Part shown: piece after piece, positions 1 through 8,078 of the stretch | Layout of the letters: every line of letters begins with the position of its first letter | Position numbering within the stretch: the stretch's first letter is position 1 | Source: Arenibacter algicola | GTDB lineage: Bacteria > Bacteroidota > Bacteroidia > Flavobacteriales > Flavobacteriaceae | NCBI RefSeq assembly: GCF_018860365.1 | Contig: NZ_JAHKPO010000029.1 | Location: 106,196 to 170,195 of the forward strand | Length of the DNA: 64,000 nucleotides | Direction of reading: 5' to 3' | The notes under the pieces: model-generated | The model's database searches: none | What the model saw: only the letters and a program-made list of their open reading frames with translations | Told to the model about the DNA's origin: nothing | Made by a program: the position numbers and the translations under genes

Positions 1-999
1 GTCTTGCGAAAGACCATTGATGCCAGTAGGGCTCTGGCACAGCTAAACGGTATGCTCACCAATTTGCCTAACCCTACGCTGTTTTTGGACACCATACATT
101 TACAAGAAGCAAAGGCTAGTTCCGAAATAGAGAACATCATAACTACCAATGATGATCTGTACAAATCTATAGTGGCGGACAAAAAGTTTGATAACCCTGC
201 AACTAAAGAGGTGATAAGCTATAAAGAAGCCCTTTGGAATGGTTTGCGCGATATAGAAAAACGTCCTTTTATAAGTACAAATTTGTGCATTGAAATTGTT
301 CAGAGTATTAAAAAGAATACCGCTGGCATTAGAACAACGCCAGGAACTGCTTTAAAAAATCCAAAAGGTGAAACTATCTACACGCCACCTATAGGTGAAA
401 ATGTGATAAGAGAGAAATTGGCAAATCTAGAAACCTTTATTAATGGTGAAGATGCTATGGACCCATTAATAAAAATGGCATTAATGCATTATCAATTTGA
501 AGCAATTCACCCCTTTAACGATGGTAATGGGAGAACAGGACGTATTTTGTTGTTACTCTATTTAAAACTTGAAAAATTGCTGGATACACCCGCTATTTAC
601 TTAAGTGAGTATATTATAAAAAATAAAGCTGATTATTATAACAAACTACGTGAGGTTACCGAAAATAATGCATGGGAATCGTGGATATTATATATGCTCG
701 ATATGGTAGAATATACTGCTAAAAAGGGATTACAGCGTTTAAAGGACGTAACCGATTTAATGCAAATAATGACCACGGAAATTAAAGAAACCTTGCCAAA
801 AGTATATACTAAAGAGCTTGTAGAAATATTATTTAGATTGCCATATACTAAAAGACAATTTTTAATCGATGCCAAATTAGGAACACCCAAAACTGTTGGT
901 AATTATCTAATAGCATTGGAAGAAGCTGGGTTTTTAATATCTGAAAAAGTAGGTAAAGAAAAATTATACCTCAACCATAGGTTAATGGCTGTTTTATAG
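1..999 (+). CDS. Fic family protein (5' end outside window)
   Basis: Fic-fold enzyme that probably transfers AMP (or another nucleotide-derived group) to a target protein. The reading frame is open from base 1, and Fic proteins of this type normally have some 30-50 more residues in front, so the gene starts outside the window and the TTG at base 4 is not its start. Counting from base 4, the catalytic Fic motif HPFNDGNGRTGR lies near residues 169-180, with the catalytic His and the phosphate-binding loop intact. An inhibition motif of the [S/T]xxxE[G/N] type (SSEIEN, about residues 39-44) precedes it, so this is likely a self-inhibited, N-terminal-motif Fic protein. The last ~80 residues look like a winged-helix domain, common in stand-alone chromosomal Fic proteins. 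No antitoxin gene follows. Target unknown; it is grouped with the island by position only. Confidence 0.9.
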   Translation, partial: VLRKTIDASRALAQLNGMLTNLPNPTLFLDTIHLQEAKASSEIENIITTNDDLYKSIVADKKFDNPATKEVISYKEALWNGLRDIEKRPFISTNLCIEIVQSIKKNTAGIRTTPGTALKNPKGETIYTPPIGENVIREKLANLETFINGEDAMDPLIKMALMHYQFEAIHPFNDGNGRTGRILLLLYLKLEKLLDTPAIYLSEYIIKNKADYYNKLREVTENNAWESWILYMLDMVEYTAKKGLQRLKDVTDLMQIMTTEIKETLPKVYTKELVEILFRLPYTKRQFLIDAKLGTPKTVGNYLIALEEAGFLISEKVGKEKLYLNHRLMAVL

Positions 1000-1193
1000 G
1001 CATCCTAGGTGTCTAAAATCGTTTAAGGAAATGAAACGTATAATTGATATTTATAGAATTTTATGAAAGCCCATTTGTTGAAGATTCACCTCAAAACCGC
1101 AATCTAGAGGGAATACAAAAAGGTGACATTTAGAAAAACTGATATTGGTTGGACACATTGTCATAAATAAAATAGAATTTTGTAAAAAAGACT

Positions 1194-1228
1194 ATTAGCA
1201 TATAGGTACTTAAAGTGTTAATGCTAAT
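1194..1228. promoter_or_regulatory. Inverted repeat upstream of the type IIG gene
   Basis: Perfect 8-bp arms ATTAGCAT (1194-1201) and ATGCTAAT (1221-1228) are separated by 19 bases, in the 274-base gap between the Fic gene and the restriction-methylase gene. They could be a control site or a weak stem-loop. No controller protein gene lies beside it, and such A/T-rich repeats can arise by chance. Confidence 0.3.
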
Positions 1229-1273
1229 TAAGTTTTACTATTTTAGAGGCTTAATAATACTTCAAGATAGTTA

Positions 1274-4200
1274 ATGGCATTATTCCAAACATCCGTACTT
1301 AAATCACATCTCGCTTTACTAAACGAAGCAGCAGTCGATAAAGCATATAAAAAATATCAAAAATACTTCTGGAACACTGCGATACAGGAAAATATTAAAA
1401 GTGCAAAAGAAGAACAATATCAAGCAATATTTCTTAATGAATTATTCGTTAATATATTAGGCTATACGTTATTTCCTAACCCTAACTCAAACCTGACTAC
1501 AGAGTTTAAAAATGAAAAGAATGCACGTAAGGCAGACGGTGCAATTCTAAAGGATGGAAATGCTATTGGAGTCATTGAATTAAAAGGAACCAATACGAAG
1601 GACCTGGAGAGTATCCGTAGACAAGCGTTCGATTATAAAGCAAATCAAAGAGGATGTGTCTATGTAATTACATCAAATTTTGAAAAGCTACGTTTTTATA
1701 TCAACGATGCCACGGAGTTTGAAGAGTTTGATTTATTCACACTTTTACAAGACAGATTTAAACTACTGTATTTATGTTTACATATTGATAGCATTCTTAA
1801 TAATACATCCCTAAAAATTAAAGAGGCATCTATTGTTGTAGAAGAAGAAATTACCAAAGCTTTTTACAAGGATTACTCAATCTTCAAGCGTGAACTATAT
1901 CGCGATTTGGTTAAGAGGAATGCTAAAACCGTAAGAATTAGGTTAGGAGCAATAGAGGGTATTGAAAATCAAGAAGATATTGCACGCCTCGAGAAGAATG
2001 TAAAATTAACCTTGTTCAAAAAGTCTCAAAAACTAATAGATCGTTTCCTGTTTGTATTTTTTGCAGAAGATAGAATGTTATTACCTTCTAATTCTACGCT
2101 TCAAATATTAAATAAGTGGAAAGATGATTGGGATTTCGGCGATGAACGTCCGTTATACAATCTTTTTAAGCAGTATTTCAATTTTCTGGACATAGGCCGC
2201 AGAGGAACAGAAAAACGGGCGGAAATCTACGCATACAATGGCGGTCTGTTTAAACCGGATACCATTCTTGATGCACTGGAAATCGACAATGACCTTTTGT
2301 ACAAATACACAACAAAATTATCTATTTATGATTTTGAAAGTCAGGTAGATGTAAATATACTAGGACATATTTTCGAAAATTCTCTTAATGAAATTGAAAG
2401 TGTTAACGCAGAGATAGAGGGTGATAATTTTGACAAACAGACCAGCAAGCGTAAAAAAGATGGGGTATTCTATACACCAAAGTATATTACCAAGTATATA
2501 GTAGAAAATACGGTTGGTAAACTTTGTGAAGAAAAGAAAATTGAGTTAGACTTCCACGAAGAAGAGTATTTTAAAGGTCGTAAAAATCGTAATAAAACTA
2601 CCATAGAAAGGCTTGTTAAAATTCTTGATGAATATCGAGATTGGTTATTGCAATTAACAATTTGTGACCCTGCTTGTGGTTCTGGAGCGTTTTTAAACCA
2701 AGCTCTTGATTTTTTGATTAAGGAACATACCTATATTGATGAACTAAAAACCAAAATTTTAGGTGGTGGTTTGCAGTTTCCAGATATTGAAAACACCATT
2801 CTTGAAAATAACATTTATGGTGTAGACTTGAACGAAGAAAGCGTGGAAATCGCCAAACTTTCACTTTGGTTACGTACTGCACAGCCACGCCGAAAACTGA
2901 ACGACTTAAGCAGCAATATCAAATGTGGGAACAGTTTAATCGATGATAAAAAAGTTGCTGGTGACAAAGCGTTTAAGTGGGAAAATGAGTTTCCTGATGT
3001 TTTTGCTGATGGTGGTTTTGATGTGGTGATCGGGAATCCGCCTTATGTTCGGCCAAGAAGCCTCAATTTCATTCAACAAGAATGGCTAATTAAAAATTTT
3101 ATTTGTGCGGAAAACCAATTTGATCTATACCATTTGTTTATCGAACAAGCTGAAAATATAAAGAAACCGGATGGGATTGTTTCTTATATTCTTCCAAACG
3201 CTTTTTTAGCTAATGAAAATTCTAAGAAACTAAGAAAATACATATTGGATTTTTGCACAATCAGTACTATAATTGAATGTGGGTCAAAGGTTTTTCCAGA
3301 TGCTTCAGTAGAAGTTCTTATATATATCTTTTATAGTAAGGCTGAAGTAGCTCAATTTGGTTTTCTTGAAAATACACAATTCGTGAGGTCAAATTATTTC
3401 AATCCGAAACTGTTTTATGATAATTTCAATATTAATTTCACTGTAACTCTATCAGAAATAGGGATGAAATTACATCAAAAAATAAAAAAGGCATCTCTAA
3501 AACTTGGAGACTTAACTGACGTAATGGGAGGTATTAAGGAATATCAGGTAGGAAAAGGTAAACCGCCACAAACAAAGGAAGATAGAGAGTTGTCTAGGTT
3601 TAATTCTACGTATAAAACTAATGAAACCTATGTTAAAGAAGTACGAGGTAAACATGTAAATCCATATTATTTGGATTGGAATGAGGAGTACATAAGTTAT
3701 GGGCCATGGCTTGCAGAACCAAGAAACCCCGAATTCTTTAAGGGGACAAGACTATTTATGCGACAAATCCCAGGAAGGAATAGACTATATGCTTGTTATA
3801 CCAATGAAGACTTTGTAGTAGACCAATCGGCATACATAATAAAACCTCAGAAAGAATCTGAATTCGAAATTAAATCTATACTTCCATTAATAAATTCTAA
3901 ACTTATTTTTTGGTACTATCGAAACGAAAACAATGAATTTGACCAATTATTTCCAAAAATTAAATCAAAAGAAATTAAAAATCTTCCGATACATATAGAT
4001 TTTAAATCTGTAGAAGATAAGATGCTTGATCGAGCAAATATTCTAAATAATTTGAATGATAATCTATTCCAAAGTCTAAAAGATTTCATAAAATTCTTAA
4101 TTCATACTCACATATTAAATGGGCTTTCTAAAAAACTCCAAAACTGGCACGAACTCCCTTTCAGCGACTTCATAAAAGAACTCAACAAAGCCATAAAAGC

Positions 4201-4417
4201 AACTAATAAATTAAGAGCAGTAGAAGATTTATCACTTGTTCCAGAATTGACCAAAAAGGATGAATTTGAGTGGATGGAACTTTTTGAGGAGAACAAGAAA
4301 AAAGCACAAGAACTGCAAACGCAAATCGCCACTACAGAAAAAGAAATAGATAAGATGGTTTATGAATTGTATGGGCTGACGGAGGAGGAAATTAGGATTG
4401 TGGAGAAAAGTAATTAA
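1274..4417 (+). CDS. Type IIG-like restriction enzyme / adenine-N6 methylase (single chain)
   Basis: A 1047-residue protein with nuclease and methylase in one chain. The N-terminal ~150 residues carry a PD-(D/E)xK-like site: D88 (KADGAI) followed by E102-x-K104 (VIELKG). The central methylase domain has motif I DPACGSGAF at 465-473 and the catalytic motif NPPY at 588-591, typical of gamma-class adenine-N6 methylases of the Eco57I/TaqI group. The following ~350 residues fit a target-recognition domain, and a charged, probably coiled-coil segment ends the chain (about 990-1040). The ATG at 1274 is the first good start. The next gene begins 19 bases after its stop. Alternatives: a stand-alone methylase such as BREX PglX is less likely because the ExK nuclease motif is present and no PglZ or BrxC gene is nearby. 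Recognition sequence unknown. Confidence 0.9.
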   Translation: MALFQTSVLKSHLALLNEAAVDKAYKKYQKYFWNTAIQENIKSAKEEQYQAIFLNELFVNILGYTLFPNPNSNLTTEFKNEKNARKADGAILKDGNAIGVIELKGTNTKDLESIRRQAFDYKANQRGCVYVITSNFEKLRFYINDATEFEEFDLFTLLQDRFKLLYLCLHIDSILNNTSLKIKEASIVVEEEITKAFYKDYSIFKRELYRDLVKRNAKTVRIRLGAIEGIENQEDIARLEKNVKLTLFKKSQKLIDRFLFVFFAEDRMLLPSNSTLQILNKWKDDWDFGDERPLYNLFKQYFNFLDIGRRGTEKRAEIYAYNGGLFKPDTILDALEIDNDLLYKYTTKLSIYDFESQVDVNILGHIFENSLNEIESVNAEIEGDNFDKQTSKRKKDGVFYTPKYITKYIVENTVGKLCEEKKIELDFHEEEYFKGRKNRNKTTIERLVKILDEYRDWLLQLTICDPACGSGAFLNQALDFLIKEHTYIDELKTKILGGGLQFPDIENTILENNIYGVDLNEESVEIAKLSLWLRTAQPRRKLNDLSSNIKCGNSLIDDKKVAGDKAFKWENEFPDVFADGGFDVVIGNPPYVRPRSLNFIQQEWLIKNFICAENQFDLYHLFIEQAENIKKPDGIVSYILPNAFLANENSKKLRKYILDFCTISTIIECGSKVFPDASVEVLIYIFYSKAEVAQFGFLENTQFVRSNYFNPKLFYDNFNINFTVTLSEIGMKLHQKIKKASLKLGDLTDVMGGIKEYQVGKGKPPQTKEDRELSRFNSTYKTNETYVKEVRGKHVNPYYLDWNEEYISYGPWLAEPRNPEFFKGTRLFMRQIPGRNRLYACYTNEDFVVDQSAYIIKPQKESEFEIKSILPLINSKLIFWYYRNENNEFDQLFPKIKSKEIKNLPIHIDFKSVEDKMLDRANILNNLNDNLFQSLKDFIKFLIHTHILNGLSKKLQNWHELPFSDFIKELNKAIKATNKLRAVEDLSLVPELTKKDEFEWMELFEENKKKAQELQTQIATTEKEIDKMVYELYGLTEEEIRIVEKSN

Positions 4418-4436
4418 GAAAGTAATCTCATGGGTA

Positions 4437-6242
4437 ATGGTGAAAGTTGAATTAATATCAATCATTAAAGCTTGGGCGGAAGAGAGGATATGGTTCCTTA
4501 TAACTATAATTGTATTTGTAATTTTAGTTGCTACTCCTCTAGCAAGAATAACAGCATTTTTACCAGATTACTTAAATCTATCTCAGGTTAACTCTAAAGA
4601 ATATTTCGGCTTAATTATTGGAGCTATTGCATCCATTTTTGGTATTCTTATGGCTGTTATTATAATAACCCTTGAATTTTTTAAAGAGAGGCTTAACAAA
4701 AATGAACACGTTAATCCATTAGAAAACAAACTAATAAGAAATTCAATTTATAATTCTGTAAATCTTATTGGTTTGTCTTTTATAGCTTACATTTTCGTTG
4801 ATAGTTTCAACACCGCAAAAAGCCTAACTATTGGCTATTTTCTAGGTATAATGTTCATAGCCTATATATATTCAGTTTTTCCGGTGTTAAAAAACATTAT
4901 TGGTAAAAGCAGTCAAATAAAAAACAACATTGATTTAACCAACACTTTAATCCTAAATTCGTTTAAAACGGCTTCAAGATATAGACATAATAAACCAGAA
5001 GAAACAAATGAAGTGTTGAAAACACTTAAAAAGGAGTTAGACTCTTATATATTATCGAACAATGTTTCTTCTTACGAAAAAATTAATACGGATATTTTAT
5101 CAAAAGCACTTATTTTAATTTCCAATGGACAAGACAGAAATAGCTGTGATGTTATTATTAGCGGTTTAGTGTGGTTATGGAGAGAAAATTGTAAAACTGC
5201 TATTAGAGTTAATGACAATCAATACTTCGAGTTGGTTTGGAACTACTTAAAGGATGTTTATGTTTATTTTGCAAATAAAAAAGCCCCTCTTTTACACTTA
5301 CAAGATTTGCATTTTTTTATAATTTTCGATTTTTTAAAATTGCATATAAAACTTGGTAATTCCATACCGCTTTCTACAGCTTTGGATTGTATAGAAATTT
5401 CCTTTAAGGCTAATCTTAACAATAATTGTCCAAAACAAGAAGATATTCGGGATTTAGTTGAAATGTATGAAGGTGTCAATTTTGAGGGTAATGTTTTTTA
5501 CAACGATACTCAATGGGATGAGATTATAAGTATCAATGGTTGTTTAAGCAGAATACAAGAAACAGCAATTAAGATTGGAGATAAGGATGCTTTTGAAGAA
5601 AGTAGTAGAAGAATCCAAAACGTTTGTGCTGAATTGAATTTTCATGTTTCATCACTTGGTAATTATCAAAAAGGAATAATCACTTTGCAAAGCCTTACAG
5701 CATCGTTTAGTAATAGTCATGATGCTCTGAAAAGTGGAATGTATGAGAGTACCTTAGATTGTCTTAATATTCCTAAATATTTGATAAAGCGATTAATTGA
5801 AGAGGAAAATATTGATAATAGAGATATTAGAATAATTATCCAAACGCTTGCAGATTACATAATATTAGCATTTAAAGAAAAAAAGCTGTTTATGAATAAA
5901 ACTTACGGAACCCTAAATGACTTCTGTATGATTGGTATTTATTCATTGAAATATTACAAAGAAAATAGTATTGCCAAACAAACTGTTAAATACATAATTA
6001 AAGTTTTAAGACATTTAAAGGAATTAGCGGAGGAAGACATGTCAACAATTAATTCAAATGACTATTTGGCAATAAAAAGTAGAATAAAACATTTTGCGGA
6101 TGTTGCTGAAAGATGTGATTGGAATAATGAATGTGAAAAACCGGTAAAAAAGTGGAGGAAGATCCAAAATGATTTTAAAAATGTTTCAGAAGATATTGAT
6201 TTTGGTATCGTGAAATGGAAGTTGAATAACAAAATAAAATAA
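4437..6242 (+). CDS. Unrecognised membrane protein with long helical cytoplasmic part
   Basis: I do not recognise this family. From the ATG at 4437 the product is 601 residues. A TTG 39 bases earlier would overlap the upstream stop, so the ATG is preferred. The first ~170 residues contain four likely membrane helices: an aromatic/aliphatic stretch near residues 18-40, one after the YFGLIIGA segment near 60-82, one near 105-125 and one near 130-150. The remaining ~430 residues are hydrophilic and look all-helical, with no enzymatic motif I can see. It sits 19 bases behind the type IIG gene and 60 bases before the SLATT gene, so it is probably co-expressed with one or both. By position it may be a membrane effector or sensor of a defence system; that is inference only. 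Confidence 0.8.
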   Translation: MVKVELISIIKAWAEERIWFLITIIVFVILVATPLARITAFLPDYLNLSQVNSKEYFGLIIGAIASIFGILMAVIIITLEFFKERLNKNEHVNPLENKLIRNSIYNSVNLIGLSFIAYIFVDSFNTAKSLTIGYFLGIMFIAYIYSVFPVLKNIIGKSSQIKNNIDLTNTLILNSFKTASRYRHNKPEETNEVLKTLKKELDSYILSNNVSSYEKINTDILSKALILISNGQDRNSCDVIISGLVWLWRENCKTAIRVNDNQYFELVWNYLKDVYVYFANKKAPLLHLQDLHFFIIFDFLKLHIKLGNSIPLSTALDCIEISFKANLNNNCPKQEDIRDLVEMYEGVNFEGNVFYNDTQWDEIISINGCLSRIQETAIKIGDKDAFEESSRRIQNVCAELNFHVSSLGNYQKGIITLQSLTASFSNSHDALKSGMYESTLDCLNIPKYLIKRLIEEENIDNRDIRIIIQTLADYIILAFKEKKLFMNKTYGTLNDFCMIGIYSLKYYKENSIAKQTVKYIIKVLRHLKELAEEDMSTINSNDYLAIKSRIKHFADVAERCDWNNECEKPVKKWRKIQNDFKNVSEDIDFGIVKWKLNNKIK

Positions 6243-6302
6243 ATAATATTACACAAATTAAAAAATGGGGTTTAATCTAGGGACTTACAAAATATTAATT
6301 AA

Positions 6303-6980
6303 ATGAAATTATCGGAAAAAGAAAAAAACGCACCTGGCGGTTACTTAAGCAAAAGTTTTCTAGAGGAGTTAAATTTCAAAATGTGGTCTACAAAGGGTGC
6401 ACGTTTCAATTGTGACAAGCGATTACGCACAAAAGGAAATGCTTCCAACGGTGGGTTGTCAATAATATCAGCGTATTTGATAATAGCAAGTTTAATAACG
6501 GTATTTAATATTGAGTTCGGTGTTAGTCAAGAAGTACTCAACTTCACAATTACTGGTTTATCTATTTTAGTTTTAGTATTTACACAGTTTGAAAATGCAC
6601 AGAAATACGATTTAGTAGCAAAAACTCATCACGATAGTGGTTTAAAAATTTCTGAACTTTATAATGAATTAAGGATATTTAAAACATTGCAAAATAATCC
6701 TACTGATGAAGAAATTTTAGATTTTGCTCGGGAAATAGTAAGGAAATATGAAAATGTATTAAGCACATCTGGTAATCACTCAAGAATAGATTATGATAGA
6801 TTCTTAATAACAAACATAGAATGGATGAAGAAAAATGAACCAGATAAAATCAAAAACCTTAACAAGGATAAAATTGCGTTTCTTTACTACTGGAATATAT
6901 ACGGGTGGTATTTACTGCTAATCATATCTCCCCCGATTTTATTTATATTATTAATGTTGTTTACCCAGACTACATATTAA
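6303..6980 (+). CDS. SLATT-domain membrane protein (likely SLATT_5)
   Basis: A 225-residue protein with the layout of SLATT effectors: a short cytosolic helix with the arginine/lysine-rich segment ARFNCDKRLRTK (about 33-44), two closely spaced membrane helices (about 49-70 and 78-96), then a cytosolic helical region. A third hydrophobic stretch near 200-222 ends the protein. SLATT proteins are known as predicted pore-forming effectors in nucleotide-signalling, SLOG and reverse-transcriptase conflict systems. Here no nucleotidyltransferase, SLOG or reverse-transcriptase partner is visible; the neighbours are the unknown membrane protein upstream and the GapS4-like pair downstream. The family call rests on recalled sequence character, not a search. 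Confidence 0.75.
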   Translation: MKLSEKEKNAPGGYLSKSFLEELNFKMWSTKGARFNCDKRLRTKGNASNGGLSIISAYLIIASLITVFNIEFGVSQEVLNFTITGLSILVLVFTQFENAQKYDLVAKTHHDSGLKISELYNELRIFKTLQNNPTDEEILDFAREIVRKYENVLSTSGNHSRIDYDRFLITNIEWMKKNEPDKIKNLNKDKIAFLYYWNIYGWYLLLIISPPILFILLMLFTQTTY

Positions 6981-7025
6981 TAATAAAAAAGCAATCCAGA
7001 CAGTTCATATATTTCAAAAATAAAC

Positions 7026-7054
7026 TTGACTATTAAATTTATATAAGATATAAA
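7026..7054 (+). promoter_or_regulatory. Possible sigma70-like promoter before the GapS4-like pair
   Basis: TTGACT (7026-7031), a 17-base spacer and TATAAA (7049-7054) match the general bacterial -35/-10 pattern and spacing rather than the Bacteroidota TTG/TAnnTTTG pattern found elsewhere in this window. The gene start at 7131 would follow a leader of about 70 bases. The sequence is A/T-rich, so chance resemblance is possible. Confidence 0.35.
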
Positions 7055-7130
7055 ATGAAGAAATTAATTTCTGAAATTGTTGTATTATTATATTTCTGTG
7101 GTAATTCACTTTATTAATTTTATTTAAAAA

Positions 7131-8075
7131 ATGGGAGAGTATTCTAAAGAAATAGGCGAAAGAGGAGAAGACATTGTTGAATATCTTTTTAAAGAATTAC
7201 TGGGATATCCACATTATAGATCTAATATTTCTATTCCATGTTCCTACGGTAGCGAACACAGCCCTATAAAAGATAAGATAAAGACAACCCATGGTGTTGA
7301 TGGTTTAGTGTCATATACTACTCCACTTGAGAATACGTGTTTAGAAATAGGGGTTATTTCAGTTAAGTATACCAAGGATAAATACCCCAATGCCCCAAGA
7401 ACCAAATTTAAAAATTACTTTGAGGATTTAGCATGGACACAACAATGTTTTGCACTTACAGATATTAAATCTGAAATAGAGAGTAAGTCTGTTAATGTTG
7501 ATGATACTATTATTACAGGTGTACTTTTTTGGCTATCTGACAACGAAGATTCTAAAGATAAAGATTTATTGCATGACATCGCCAAATCTCAGTTTGCAGG
7601 CGATGGTTTAAAATTCGATAAAATTATTTTTGTCGACAATAGTCGCATGTCATTTATTTATGGTGTGCTTCAAAAATTTAAGGATAAATATGGTCCAAGC
7701 AATATTGACTTCATTTATCCAAAAACAGGACGTAATCTTTATCCTGAGCATAATGAGAATTTCGGAAAACAATTTCCAATGGATTTTTTCTCTTACGATA
7801 TTCTTCCTTTAAGGATTGTTGATGAAAACAAAAGAATTTCTTTATTTCTGATTTGTAGAAAGCCATACGATAAAAATGAACTTGTTCAAATTGTTGGTCT
7901 AGCAAAAAGTTTTAATCAATTGGAAGCAACATCTGAAACTGTCATTGGATTTCCAGACTATAATAAAATTGATAACTCAGACGAAATTAATTCAGTATTG
8001 ATGGGACTAGCTGATAGCAGTTTTTATTCTCAAATAAAAGTAATTAATTACAATACAGACTTTAGAAATATTTAA
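7131..8075 (+). CDS. GapS4a-like protein with PD-(D/E)xK-type nuclease core
   Basis: A 314-residue protein whose N-terminal third resembles a restriction-nuclease fold: a helix with GERGE (9-13), then HGVDG with D57, then a strand ending in SVK (77-79) that could supply the metal-binding x-x-K of a PD-(D/E)xK site. From memory this arrangement and the segment ISVKYTKDKYPN match GapS4a, half of the GAPS4 anti-phage pair described from gamma-mobile-trio islands. The rest of the protein is mixed alpha/beta with no motif I can name. The partner gene starts three bases after its stop, so the two are almost certainly co-translated. The assignment is recalled similarity, not a search; the nuclease site is atypical because Ser stands where Glu or Asp is usual. 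Confidence 0.65.
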   Translation: MGEYSKEIGERGEDIVEYLFKELLGYPHYRSNISIPCSYGSEHSPIKDKIKTTHGVDGLVSYTTPLENTCLEIGVISVKYTKDKYPNAPRTKFKNYFEDLAWTQQCFALTDIKSEIESKSVNVDDTIITGVLFWLSDNEDSKDKDLLHDIAKSQFAGDGLKFDKIIFVDNSRMSFIYGVLQKFKDKYGPSNIDFIYPKTGRNLYPEHNENFGKQFPMDFFSYDILPLRIVDENKRISLFLICRKPYDKNELVQIVGLAKSFNQLEATSETVIGFPDYNKIDNSDEINSVLMGLADSSFYSQIKVINYNTDFRNI

Positions 8076-8078
8076 TTT

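Noticed and set aside
1274..4417. BREX PglX or phage-growth-limitation methylase
   Set aside because: A nuclease ExK motif is fused to it and no PglZ, BrxC or BrxL gene is nearby.
4398..4436. TTG-started extension of the membrane protein gene
   Set aside because: It overlaps the stop of the upstream enzyme and adds a basic peptide; the ATG at 4437 is a better start.
6303..6980. Retron, reverse-transcriptase or CBASS system built on the SLATT gene
   Set aside because: No reverse transcriptase (YxDD) or CD-NTase gene is visible on either strand in the island.
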